Positions 27,217 through 36,168 of a DNA stretch of 64,000 nucleotides are shown here, one piece after another. Positions within the stretch are counted from its first letter, which is position 1. Each line of letters opens with the position of its first letter. Below the pieces are notes generated by a model. That model had not been told where the DNA came from, did no database searches, and worked only from the letters and a program-made list of their open reading frames with translations. The translations under genes were made by a program, and so were the position numbers. Where the stretch lies: assembly GCF_001580015.1 (NCBI RefSeq), contig NZ_LSZQ01000029.1, forward strand, positions 31,201 through 95,200. The letters are read 5' to 3'. Source of the stretch: Cephaloticoccus primus (lineage in GTDB: Bacteria > Verrucomicrobiota > Verrucomicrobiia > Opitutales > Opitutaceae).

Positions 27217-27852
27217 ATGCGTTTTTCCCGCGCCATCTTATTTGCCCTGGCAGGGCTGCTCATCGTCGCGGGCTGTCGCCCTGCAAAAGTCCAGTCCTAC
27301 CGCGTCCCCAAGGAAGTTCCGCCACCGCCGCTCTCATTTGACATGCCCGGGATGGTGGCAGCGGGCGCACCGGAGCAGGCTTCAGGCACCGCCGCGGGCG
27401 CTCCTGCAATAAACGCCGCCAGCAGTGGGGATGCCGCGCTGCGCTGGGTCGCCCCCGAGAGCTGGGCCGCCCTCCCACCCGTCTCGATGCGCGTCGCGGG
27501 TTACCGGCTCAGCGGCGCAGGGGGTGCAAGCGCCGAGCTCACGATCACTGCCTTCCCCGGGGATGTCGGTGGCGACCTCGCCAACATCAACCGCTGGCGC
27601 GGCCAGATCGGCCTGGCGCCCATCGCCGCAGAAGCACTCGCGACCGAGATCCAGCGGCTGCGCTTCGGCGGGCGCGAGTTCAAGGTCGTCGAGATGAGCA
27701 ACCCTGCCGCCTCCCCGGCACAAGCCACACTCGCCGCGTACACCCTGCACGAGGGCAGCACCTGGTTTTTCAAGCTCACTGGCGCGCCCGCCCTCGTGAG
27801 CGCCACGAAGCCTGCCTTTATCGAGTTTCTCCAGACGATCCAGCCGCGCTAA
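27217..27852 (+). CDS. Lipoprotein upstream of resB/ccsA
   Basis: 211 residues beginning with a lipoprotein signal (RAILFALAGLLIVAGC, lipobox Cys at residue 20). A Pro/Ala-rich linker precedes the domain WVAPESWAALPPVSMRVAGY, then ITAFPGDVGGDLANINRWRG and QIGLAPI, ending in FIEFLQTIQ. The pattern of a W-P-W start, FPGxxGG and NxNRWRGQIGL is one I associate with a conserved family of unknown function often found with cytochrome c biogenesis genes. It lies 105 bp before resB in the same direction, so a shared transcript and a role in outer-face cytochrome maturation are plausible but unproven. Confidence 0.8.
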   Translation: MRFSRAILFALAGLLIVAGCRPAKVQSYRVPKEVPPPPLSFDMPGMVAAGAPEQASGTAAGAPAINAASSGDAALRWVAPESWAALPPVSMRVAGYRLSGAGGASAELTITAFPGDVGGDLANINRWRGQIGLAPIAAEALATEIQRLRFGGREFKVVEMSNPAASPAQATLAAYTLHEGSTWFFKLTGAPALVSATKPAFIEFLQTIQPR

Positions 27853-27956
27853 ACGCCGCCGCGCGCCGCTCACCCGCCCGCCCGAGCCCGCCCCAGTGCC
27901 CAAGACGCAGCGCCCCCAACCACCACTGACACACGCTCTCCACGACTCCGAACACC

Positions 27957-29168
27957 ATGCGCGACACCTGGCAGGATTTCATCAAGTTTTTCACCTCGCT
28001 AAAGCTCACCGTCGTGCTGCTCGCGCTGTCGATCGTCCTCATCTTCTGGGCAACGATTGCGCAGGTGCAGCTCGGCATCTGGGGCGTGCAGGAGCAGTTT
28101 TTTAAAACCTTCTTCGTCCTCAAAAAAATCCCCGGCACCGAGATCCCCGTTCCGGTTTTCCCGGGCGGCTACTTCATCGGCGGGCTGCTCTTGATCAACC
28201 TGATCGCTGCGCATGTGTATCGCTTCCGCTTCACCTGGGCGAAGAGCGGCATCCAGCTCACCCACGCGGGGTTGATCCTGCTGCTGCTCGGCGAGCTGTT
28301 CACCGGCCTTTGGCAGGAGGACTACCAACTGCGGCTCGATGTCGGTCAGGCGAAGAACTACTCGGAGAGCTTTCGCGATCAGGAGCTCGCGATCACCGAC
28401 AAGACTGATCCGGACTTCGACGACGTCGTCGTACTGCCCGACAAGCTCCTCGCGCACCGCGGCGCCGTGCAGCACAGCACGCTGCCCTTCCGCATCGTCA
28501 TCCGCGACTACTTCCCCAACGCAGTCCCGCAATCGCGCGACCAGGTGCCCGCCAACGCCGGCCTGCCGCAGGCGACGATGGGCTTCGGGCGCGATTTTAC
28601 CGTCATCCCGCTGCCGCTCAGCTACCGCCAGGATCAGAGCAACCTCGCCGCCGCGCTCGTCGAGCTGATCGGCCCCGGCGGCTCGCTCGGCACCTGGCTG
28701 CTCTCGGCGCACCCCTTTGTCCGCCCGCAGCCCTTTGAGTACGACGGGCGGCACTTCGAGCTCTCGCTGCGCTTTGCGCGAAACTACAAGCCCTTTTCCC
28801 TGACGCTGCTGGAGCTGCGGCACGATGTTTACCCGGGCACCGACATCCCGAAAAACTTCTCCAGCCGCGTGCGCCTCAGCCAGCCCGACGCGCACGCCGA
28901 CCGCGAAGTCCTCATCTACATGAACAACCCGCTGCGCTACGGCGGCCTCACGTTTTACCAGTACCAGATGGACAGCGCGAGCGGCTACTCCGTCCTCCAG
29001 GTCGTGAGAAACCCCAGCTGGATGCTCCCCTACGTCTCCTGCATCCTGATGATGCTGGGGCTGCTCATCCAGTTCGGCATCTCGCTGTTTCGCTTCACCG
29101 GCAAACGCCGCGCAGCGGTCGGCGCGGCGAACACTGCCACCGCCACACCTGCCGCCACTGCCGCCTGA
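27957..29168 (+). CDS. resB: System II cytochrome c biogenesis protein ResB
   Basis: 403-residue membrane protein. Three early transmembrane segments (LKLTVVLLALSIVLIFWATI; GGYFIGGLLLINLIAAHVYR; GIQLTHAGLILLLLGELFTG) are followed by a large periplasmic domain with LRFARNYKPFSLTLLELRHD and ending GLTFYQYQMD, then a final segment (PYVSCILMMLGLLIQFGISL). This topology is that of ResB/Ccs1, which with CcsA delivers and attaches haem to apocytochromes c. It is followed 73 bp later by ccsA. The gene suits a genome that encodes several c-type cytochromes, such as CcoO and CcoP at 38-42 kb. Confidence 0.92.
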   Translation: MRDTWQDFIKFFTSLKLTVVLLALSIVLIFWATIAQVQLGIWGVQEQFFKTFFVLKKIPGTEIPVPVFPGGYFIGGLLLINLIAAHVYRFRFTWAKSGIQLTHAGLILLLLGELFTGLWQEDYQLRLDVGQAKNYSESFRDQELAITDKTDPDFDDVVVLPDKLLAHRGAVQHSTLPFRIVIRDYFPNAVPQSRDQVPANAGLPQATMGFGRDFTVIPLPLSYRQDQSNLAAALVELIGPGGSLGTWLLSAHPFVRPQPFEYDGRHFELSLRFARNYKPFSLTLLELRHDVYPGTDIPKNFSSRVRLSQPDAHADREVLIYMNNPLRYGGLTFYQYQMDSASGYSVLQVVRNPSWMLPYVSCILMMLGLLIQFGISLFRFTGKRRAAVGAANTATATPAATAA

Positions 29169-29241
29169 AAACGCGCGCGCTCCAAAACGCCTTGAACAAA
29201 CGCCCGAAAACGCCCGCCCCTCCCGCCCGCATATCCGCATA

Positions 29242-31203
29242 ATGAAGCGTTTCCTCCCCCTCCTCGCCCTTGCCCTCGGCGCCCTGTGGCTCGCAAGCAG
29301 CCTCGCGCCCCGCCGCGCCGATCCGGACTACGACCTCGAAGGCTTCGGCCGCCTGCCCATCCTCGCCAATGGCCGCATCAAGCCGATCGACACCGTCGCG
29401 CGCAGCTCGCTGCTCCAGCTCCAGGGCCGCCAGCGCGTCAGTACCGGCTCCGGCGGCTCCCTCTCGCCCAACGCTTGGCTGGCCACCGTTTTCTTTGACT
29501 CGGCGCGCGCCGACCGACTGCGCGTTTTCGAGATCGTGCACCCCGAGGTACTCACGCTCTTCAACCTGCGCCCCGAAGACGGCGACGGGAAAAAGCGCTT
29601 CTCGTTCGTCCAGCTCAGCGGCCGCTTCCCCGAGCTCATGCGCCAATCGCAGCTCGCCCAGCAAACCGAGAGCGCCCAGCGCAGCGCCTTCCAGCGCGCC
29701 GTCATCCAGCTCCACCTCAACCTGAACCTCTACCACGAACTCAGGCACACGCTCACCGCGCCCGAGAGTGACGACTTCCTCGGCGAGCTGCTCCGCTTTC
29801 AGGATACGCTCCCCGCAGGCATCGCCGCCGTCCGCGCGCGACAGGCGGGCGAGCCCTACGACCAGGCGAGCTTCGACGCCATGCTCGCGGGCGGCCAGCG
29901 CTACGACGCGCTCTCCACCGCCTCCAGCCTGCGCCCCATCCCCCCTTCCGCGCGCGCCCACGCGAGTGCGATTGCGGACGCGGATGCCGCGGCCAACACG
30001 ACCGGAGCCGCCCCCACCGCTGCTCCCGCTGCCGCTGCGCCTGCGCCTTCCACCCCTGCCCTCGCCAACGCCAGCGCCAGCGACTGGCGCAGCACCGGCA
30101 TGGCGCTGCTCGAAACGTTTGAGACCGGCCTGGTAAACCACAACGTGCTCGCCTACGCGGGCCTCGCCCACGCTTGGCGCGCGCAAAAGCCCGAGCAGTT
30201 CAACGAAGTCGTCCGCCTCTTCCGCGCCCAGCTCGGCACCGACTTCGCGCCCGAGCTGCGCAAGACCGACATCGAGGCCCGCTTCAACGCCGCGCAGCCC
30301 TTCTACCGCAGCATGGTGCTCTACGTGCTGGCCTTTGTCCTCGCCATCATCTCCTGGCTCCGCTGGCCCGAGGCACTCGGCCGCAGCGCCTTTTGGCTGA
30401 CCCTGCTCGCCTTTATCGCCACCAGCGCGGGCATCGCCACCCGCATGTGGCTGGAGGGCCGCCCACCCGTCACCAACCTGTACTCCTCCGCGCTCTTCGT
30501 CGGCTGGGGCGCCGTGCTGCTGTGCCTCGTCCTCGAGGCGCTGTTTAAAAACGCCATCGGCAGCGTCGCGGGCGGGCTGATCGGCTTTGCCGCGCTACTC
30601 ATCGCGCACCACCTCTCGCTCAGCGGCGATACGCTCGAAATGATGCGCGCCGTACTCGACTCCAACTTCTGGTTGGCGACCCACGTCATCATCATCACCA
30701 TCGGCTACTCGGCGACCTTCCTCGCGGGCTTCCTCGCCCTCATCTACATCGTACGCGGGGCCTTCACCCGCTCACTCGACAAGCCCACCGCCGACGCCCT
30801 CTCGCGGATGGTCTACGGCATCGTCTGCTTCGCCACGCTCTTCAGCCTCGTCGGCACCGTGCTGGGCGGCATCTGGGCCGACCAGAGCTGGGGCCGCTTC
30901 TGGGGCTGGGATCCAAAAGAAAACGGCGCGCTGATCATCGTCATCTGGAACGCCATCATCCTGCACGCGCGCTGGGGCGGCCTCGTTCGCCAGCGCGGCC
31001 TCATGTGCCTGGCCGTCTTTGGCAACATCGTCACCGCGTGGAGCTGGTTTGGCACCAACATGCTCGGCATCGGCCTGCACAGCTACGGCTTTATGGACGC
31101 CGCCTTCTGGTGGCTCTCGGCCTTCGTCCTGAGCCAGCTCGCGCTGATCGCCACCGCACTCCTGCGCCCGCTCCGGATATCAAGCAAAAGTCCGCACACA
31201 TAA
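29242..31203 (+). CDS. ccsA: System II cytochrome c biogenesis protein CcsA
   Basis: 653 residues. The N-terminal 340 residues are an extracytoplasmic region with a signal anchor and an Ala/Pro linker (about 245-275). The C-terminal part is the haem-handling CcsA domain: GRPPVTNLYSSALFVGWGAV, IAHHLSLSGDTLEMMRAVLD, LATHVIIITIGYSATFLAGF, and the tryptophan-rich WWD-type motif WGRFWGWDPKENGAL. The last 15 codons before SSKSPHT lie in a 45-bp repeat found again at 36071, where reading in the same frame gives RADTRTS. The present C-terminus therefore appears to be contributed by the inserted island rather than being ancestral. Confidence 0.92.
   Translation: MKRFLPLLALALGALWLASSLAPRRADPDYDLEGFGRLPILANGRIKPIDTVARSSLLQLQGRQRVSTGSGGSLSPNAWLATVFFDSARADRLRVFEIVHPEVLTLFNLRPEDGDGKKRFSFVQLSGRFPELMRQSQLAQQTESAQRSAFQRAVIQLHLNLNLYHELRHTLTAPESDDFLGELLRFQDTLPAGIAAVRARQAGEPYDQASFDAMLAGGQRYDALSTASSLRPIPPSARAHASAIADADAAANTTGAAPTAAPAAAAPAPSTPALANASASDWRSTGMALLETFETGLVNHNVLAYAGLAHAWRAQKPEQFNEVVRLFRAQLGTDFAPELRKTDIEARFNAAQPFYRSMVLYVLAFVLAIISWLRWPEALGRSAFWLTLLAFIATSAGIATRMWLEGRPPVTNLYSSALFVGWGAVLLCLVLEALFKNAIGSVAGGLIGFAALLIAHHLSLSGDTLEMMRAVLDSNFWLATHVIIITIGYSATFLAGFLALIYIVRGAFTRSLDKPTADALSRMVYGIVCFATLFSLVGTVLGGIWADQSWGRFWGWDPKENGALIIVIWNAIILHARWGGLVRQRGLMCLAVFGNIVTAWSWFGTNMLGIGLHSYGFMDAAFWWLSAFVLSQLALIATALLRPLRISSKSPHT
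31140..31184 (+). repeat. 45-bp direct repeat, left copy (att-like)
   Basis: Starts CGCGCTGATCGCCACCGC and ends GCTCCGGATATCAAG, within the 3' end of ccsA. The copy at 36071-36115 is identical except for one base (A at 31158, G at 36089). The two copies bracket the lower-GC helicase segment, as attL/attR sites would after integration into a gene's 3' end. Confidence 0.9.
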
Positions 31204-34200
31204 CCGCAGAACTAGCGCGCTGCGACACACTCGCCACAGCACAGTAGCAGGAGTAAAATCTCTCTGTAGCGCAAAGCCCGCCTTCTGCTCGCGCTAGGGA
31301 AGGGGGGACTCCCTGCTTTTGCGCACTTGTAGTGGAAAGGGAAACCACATTATACGTCGTTGAGTTCCCCATTTAGTTTTTGATGACCCTCCCGCCTCCT
31401 CAGCCCACTCCCTCTGCCTCCAAAGACCGCGTTGATACATGGATGGCAAATCTACTCGACCTGTCGCTGCGGAATAAACTTCTCAACTTTAAGCCCGGAC
31501 GCTCCGTCACTCTAGAGGCACCCGACCCGCAAGCCTTAGCTCAACGGCTCGGATCCGGAAACAAGGTCACTTTAGTTTCACGCCAAAATACAGACATAGA
31601 AGAAGCTCTCGAAACCTCCAGTCTAGCTCTCTCTGACGAGGACCAGAAAGAGCCTCCACCGTCCGATCTTCAGAGAGGTAAAGTGTTCGTGCATGAGCCG
31701 GAAGCCGAGATGGAAAAACGGCTCATTACACTCTTTCGTGATGCACGCACCGCTCTGGAAGAAGGCGGTGCCAACATTCTGTATCTGGCGTTTGGCTTTC
31801 TCCAGTGGAACCCCTCCCAACAGAGAGGAGCTCCTTGCTGCGCGCCTCTATTTCTACTTCCCGTTAGCCTGCAGCGCAACAATGTGCGGGCTAAATTCTT
31901 CGTGCAGGCTTATCCCGATGAGACGCGTTTTAACCCTGTATTGGTCGAAATGTTGCGTCAGGACTTTAAGCTTGATTTGAAAAGTGATGACCTGTCCGGC
32001 GAAAATAACGTCCCCGACCTCCCCAGAAGCTGGGCTCACGTCAGGAACTCCATTACAAGCTTCACAGACTGGAAGGTCACAGAGGAAGTGATTCTGTCGA
32101 CTTTTTCATTTTCTAAATATCTGATGTGGCGGGACCTGAAGAGACTCAGGAAATGTGTGGATAAGCTGGTAAGGAATCGTGTTGTGCGGCTACTCATTAA
32201 TCCAGCAGAAAGCTCACATCAGTCTGATAAGCCCCCTCCTTCCGATGTATTCTATGCCGGTGAGTTTGATAGGCAGCTGGACCCATCAAAGCTATTTTGC
32301 CCGCTTCCCGCCGATTCGTCGCAGTTGGCTGCTATTGTTGCGGCAAGGCAAGGTAAAGACTTCGTCCTAGAGGGACCGCCGGGCACAGGGAAAAGTCAAA
32401 CTATCGCCAACCTCATTGCTCAGTTCCTTTCCGAGCAAAAAACAGTCCTCTTTGTCTCCGAAAAAATCGCAGCTCTAGAGGTCGTGTATCGCCGTTTGCG
32501 TGAGGTTGGCTTAGGGGACTTCTGCCTTGAGCTACATTCCAACAAAGCCAGTAAGGCTTCCGTTCTCGCCCAACTCAATGCAGCGTGGAATACTCGTGGA
32601 GCATCCTCCAAAGAGTGGGCTGCCAAGGCGGAAGAACTTAAAATACTTCGAGATGCCCTCAACAACTACGTTCAACGCCTCCACCATAAGCATACCAATG
32701 GCCTGAGTATATTCGCTGCCATCGGCACAATCAGTAAGAATAGCGAACTGCCTAAAGTCGAGTTGGGGTGGGAATCCATAGAAACACACGATACCGAATA
32801 TCTAGGAAAACTCCGCGAAGCTGTTAAAGCGTTGAGCGTGCAGGCACACGCAGTGAGTGCTCGCGCGACGCATCCACTCTTTCTGATCGGGCAAACACAG
32901 TGGTCACCGCGTTGGCAGCGACAACTAGTCGCAGCGGCAGAGCAACTGCTCTCTATTACTCAAGAGCTGAAGCAGGCCGCATCCCTCCTGACTCAGACAA
33001 TCGGCCTAAAGCAGCTCGCGCTCACTGTATCCGCTCAAGAAGGGCTCCGCCTATTGGCCACGATTTTGCCCAATGCCCTTGGTCACAATTGGAGCTTTGC
33101 CGCGCAAGCCGATGCATCCGCCCTCGCAGTCCAACTCCTCAAAGGCGCGGCCCTACTACGGCAATTGAGGTCTCTCGACCTTTCGCTAACGGTCCCGTGG
33201 CCAGACTCGTTCACGGCGGCCTGTGAAAAAGAGCACGCAGGCCTACTCGCACATGTCGCCCTCTATGGGGATCAGGAGTCGGACTCATTTAGCAAAACTC
33301 TGTTTGATAAAACTTTAGCAGCCATAGAAAACTATAGGGAGCAACTCACGCAAATCGCTCAACACCGCAATTCTCTTTCGGCTCCCTACACCGAAGTAAT
33401 CGACACGCTCGACATCGAAAAGCTCCATAGTGAGTGGGAGCAAGCTGAGAAAAATACTTGGCCAAAATCGTGGTTAAGAAAACGCCACATCCGCAAACAA
33501 CTACGCACTGCGATCCGCGGTCAGGGGGCCTTCGACGTACGCGAAGACCTCCGCCACTGGAAAGCTTTAAGGGAGCTACGCCAAGTGCTCGAAGCGCAAC
33601 GTCAAGAAGTCGAAAAACAACTCCACACTCTCGTCCATCTTGGAGAAGTGACAAACGCACTCTGGCAAGGGAACAGAAGTGAGGTTGCAGAGCTTGAGTA
33701 CGCCTTTCAGTTCCAGAGACAACTTGCTAAGGCGATAACCCTAATCACCTCTACGCACCCCGAGCAGCTCACTGCGGTCAATAAGGCACTCGAATTGTGC
33801 TTAAAGGAAGGCTATACCAGTGCCCCCGAGCGAGAAATCGCACACTTCCTCGACGCCGTCTCTAAGTTCGACACGGCACGGCGCGATTTTGTCACCCTCG
33901 GACAATTTAAGAACGAGGCAAAATGGATTTGGAACTCCACCTCGCTTGATACACTCGCCGACCTCTGCCAATGCATCGTCCAAGCGGCCCCTCAACTCTC
34001 TCAATGGTGCGTATGGCAAGACGCGCGCGAACACGCCATCAATTTGGGATTGGCATCACTTGTCCATGCTCTTGAACAAGGCTTAATTAAGCCGGATCAG
34101 GTACTTGCTGCCTTTGAAACCAGTTACGCGAGCTACTGGCTAGACACGATAGCAGAGGATAAGAAAGTCGCACACCTTTTTGACAGCCCTGCTCATGAGC

Positions 34201-36115
34201 AGCAGATCCGCGACTTTCGCCAAATCGATGATACGCTCACCACGCTCAGCCGTAACCGATTACGCACTCAGCTCTGGAAGGCACTCCCCGACCCTGACAT
34301 GCTCACCGCTACGCATACTGAGTGGCGACTCCTTCTTAGGGAGATACAAAAGAAGAAGGGACACCTACCTCTGCGAAAACTCTTCACAGGTATTCCCAAC
34401 GCACTGACCAAGCTCACGCCCTGTCTACTGATGAGCCCAATGTCTATCTCTCAATACCTCAGTATCGAAGCTCGCCCCTTTGATCTAGTTATCTTTGACG
34501 AAGCCTCGCAAATCCCGACTTGGGAAGCTATCGGAGCGATAGCTCGAGGCACTCAGGTCGTGATGGTCGGCGACCCCAAGCAGTTGCCCCCCTCCTCATT
34601 TTTTGACCGCGCACAGGTGTCTATCGATGATGACTCGCAGGCGATACCGGACATGGACAGCATCCTGGATGAGTGCATCGCCTCCGGTCTACACAGGTAT
34701 CGGCTACGCTGGCACTATCGGAGCCATCATGAAAGCCTCATCACCTTTTCCAATCGCCACTACTACGACAGTAACCTCATCACCTTTCCCTCTCCCGAGA
34801 CCAAAGACCGCGCCGTCAGTGTACAGTTCGTCAATGGCACTCACAACCGGGGCAAAGGCGGCGATAAGGCCAACCCTATCGAAGCCCAAGCCCTTGTCGA
34901 CGAAGTCGTCACACGACTACTCTCCGACGAGTTTCGCCTCAGCCGCAAAACGCTCGGAGTAGTAACGTTTAACCGAGCGCAGCAGCAATTAGTCGAAGAC
35001 CTCTTTGACGCCTCACGCCGTAAACACCCACAAATCGAACCTTATTTTTCTGGCGACACACGTGAGCCGATCTTCATCAAAAGCCTCGAAGAAGTCCAAG
35101 GAGATGAACGCGACATAATCTATTTTTCACTCACCTACGGCCCAGGTGACGACGGACGCCTCAGCCTCACCTCGCTTTCCCAACTCACTCGCCAAGGCGG
35201 CGAACGTCGACTAAACGTCGCCATCACCCGCGCTCGGTGCCAGATGCGGCTATTCTCCAGCTTTCGCCCCGATCAGATTAACCTCTCACCCCAATCAGCT
35301 CAAGGGGTGAGCCATCTCAAGCTGTTCCTTGAGTTTGCCGAGCGGGGCGTCCAAGCCCTCCTCGAAACGCACCAAGGCAGCGTAGGAGCTTATGAAAGTC
35401 CCTTTGAAGAAGCGGTCGCTGCAAAACTCATGGCTAAAGGCTGGCGCACTGCTCCTCAAATCGGAGTTTCCTCTTTTCGCATTGATATAGGGGTGGTCGA
35501 CCCAGACGACCCCAGCCGATACCTAGCCGGAGTAGAGTGCGATGGCGCGACCTACCATAGCAGTGCGACCGCCCGCGACCGGGATAAGCTCCGGCAGCTC
35601 GTGCTTGAAGGACTCGGCTGGGTTATTCTCCGCGTCTGGTCCACTAATTGGTGGCTCAATGAGCATGATACACTAGAGCAACTCGATAGACAGCTCCGCA
35701 CCTTACTTCAAGCCCGCCGAAGCAAGCGTGCCCTCTCAGAGACCGTCCTGCCGAATCACGCGCTACCAGATTGACTGCGGATTTTAACTCACCGTCCCTC
35801 GACAAGTCACACGCGTATTGTCTCTCTAATCAGCCGAGCACATAGAGTAACGCAGCGTATCCCTCCACACACACTGATTTCAAAGACAGCCCTCGTTTCA
35901 CTTAATACTCCCAGGCCGCCATCAGAGCTATCGGATTGCGGTCTTTTAGTGGGAGAAACTCCCCTTGATATGCGCGGTATCCTACACCCGTCCCTCCCTG
36001 TCATTTTGAGTCTAAAAGTTTTTGATTATAAGTCAGTTGCACTCTTCGTATTACCATCTCTCAGCATTCGCGCGCTGATCGCCACCGCGCTCCTGCGCCC
36101 GCTCCGGATATCAAG
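31185..36115. mobile_element. 4.9-kb single-gene defence-type island in the ccsA 3' end
   Basis: Bounded by 45-bp direct repeats that duplicate the end of ccsA, with visibly lower GC and different codon usage from both sides. Cargo: one large helicase-nuclease gene. The 195 bp before it and 295 bp after it hold no other supported gene. No integrase or transposase is present, so mobilisation would need an enzyme in trans, or the island is a decayed remnant. The right-hand repeat preserves what looks like the original ccsA end (...ISRADTRTS and stop). Alternative: a one-off recombination with a donor that carried the ccsA tail. Confidence 0.75.
31383..35774 (+). CDS. DUF4011-SF1 helicase-Vsr-like nuclease (Hhe-type antiviral candidate)
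   Basis: 1463-residue multi-domain protein. N-terminus: DUF4011-like opening (WMANLLDLSLRNKLLNFKPG) and a conserved ILYLAFGFLQWNPS block. Superfamily 1 helicase: Walker A GPPGTGKSQ near residue 331, then a long charged, partly coiled-coil insertion, Walker B VIFDEAS (about 1036-1042), GDPKQLPP (1063-1070), LRWHYRSHHESL, and motif VI LNVAITRARCQM. C-terminus (about 1338-1440): PD-(D/E)xK nuclease of the Vsr/MTES_1575 type with FRIDIGVVD, ECDG (E1385) and ARDRDKLRQ, then GWVILRVWSTNWW. This order matches a single-gene phage-defence family reported as DUF4011-helicase-Vsr. The ATG at 31383 follows an in-frame TTG; no Shine-Dalgarno is seen. Defence role is inferred from architecture and island setting. 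Confidence 0.9.
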   Translation: MTLPPPQPTPSASKDRVDTWMANLLDLSLRNKLLNFKPGRSVTLEAPDPQALAQRLGSGNKVTLVSRQNTDIEEALETSSLALSDEDQKEPPPSDLQRGKVFVHEPEAEMEKRLITLFRDARTALEEGGANILYLAFGFLQWNPSQQRGAPCCAPLFLLPVSLQRNNVRAKFFVQAYPDETRFNPVLVEMLRQDFKLDLKSDDLSGENNVPDLPRSWAHVRNSITSFTDWKVTEEVILSTFSFSKYLMWRDLKRLRKCVDKLVRNRVVRLLINPAESSHQSDKPPPSDVFYAGEFDRQLDPSKLFCPLPADSSQLAAIVAARQGKDFVLEGPPGTGKSQTIANLIAQFLSEQKTVLFVSEKIAALEVVYRRLREVGLGDFCLELHSNKASKASVLAQLNAAWNTRGASSKEWAAKAEELKILRDALNNYVQRLHHKHTNGLSIFAAIGTISKNSELPKVELGWESIETHDTEYLGKLREAVKALSVQAHAVSARATHPLFLIGQTQWSPRWQRQLVAAAEQLLSITQELKQAASLLTQTIGLKQLALTVSAQEGLRLLATILPNALGHNWSFAAQADASALAVQLLKGAALLRQLRSLDLSLTVPWPDSFTAACEKEHAGLLAHVALYGDQESDSFSKTLFDKTLAAIENYREQLTQIAQHRNSLSAPYTEVIDTLDIEKLHSEWEQAEKNTWPKSWLRKRHIRKQLRTAIRGQGAFDVREDLRHWKALRELRQVLEAQRQEVEKQLHTLVHLGEVTNALWQGNRSEVAELEYAFQFQRQLAKAITLITSTHPEQLTAVNKALELCLKEGYTSAPEREIAHFLDAVSKFDTARRDFVTLGQFKNEAKWIWNSTSLDTLADLCQCIVQAAPQLSQWCVWQDAREHAINLGLASLVHALEQGLIKPDQVLAAFETSYASYWLDTIAEDKKVAHLFDSPAHEQQIRDFRQIDDTLTTLSRNRLRTQLWKALPDPDMLTATHTEWRLLLREIQKKKGHLPLRKLFTGIPNALTKLTPCLLMSPMSISQYLSIEARPFDLVIFDEASQIPTWEAIGAIARGTQVVMVGDPKQLPPSSFFDRAQVSIDDDSQAIPDMDSILDECIASGLHRYRLRWHYRSHHESLITFSNRHYYDSNLITFPSPETKDRAVSVQFVNGTHNRGKGGDKANPIEAQALVDEVVTRLLSDEFRLSRKTLGVVTFNRAQQQLVEDLFDASRRKHPQIEPYFSGDTREPIFIKSLEEVQGDERDIIYFSLTYGPGDDGRLSLTSLSQLTRQGGERRLNVAITRARCQMRLFSSFRPDQINLSPQSAQGVSHLKLFLEFAERGVQALLETHQGSVGAYESPFEEAVAAKLMAKGWRTAPQIGVSSFRIDIGVVDPDDPSRYLAGVECDGATYHSSATARDRDKLRQLVLEGLGWVILRVWSTNWWLNEHDTLEQLDRQLRTLLQARRSKRALSETVLPNHALPD

Positions 36116-36137
36116 AGCAGACACTCGCACTTCTTAA
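36071..36137 (+). pseudogene. Displaced ccsA 3' end with right copy of the 45-bp repeat
   Basis: 36071-36115 repeats the end of ccsA with one mismatch. Read in the ccsA frame it gives ALIATALLRPLRIS, then RADTRTS and TAA at 36135. It is therefore the probable original ccsA terminus, separated from the gene by the island. The frame extends upstream into island DNA as an open but unsupported 62-codon frame. Confidence 0.8.
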
Positions 36138-36168
36138 AACCGCCAAAACCGCACCAACCGGATAGCGG

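Noticed and set aside
35951..35963. GGGAG-AAA-CTCCC hairpin downstream of the helicase gene
   Set aside because: Five-base-pair stem with no T tract on the plus strand; too weak to call a terminator.
35949..36137. 62-codon plus-strand frame ending in the right 45-bp repeat
   Set aside because: Only its last 21 codons resemble anything (the ccsA tail); the rest is island DNA, so it is treated as a ccsA remnant and not as a gene.
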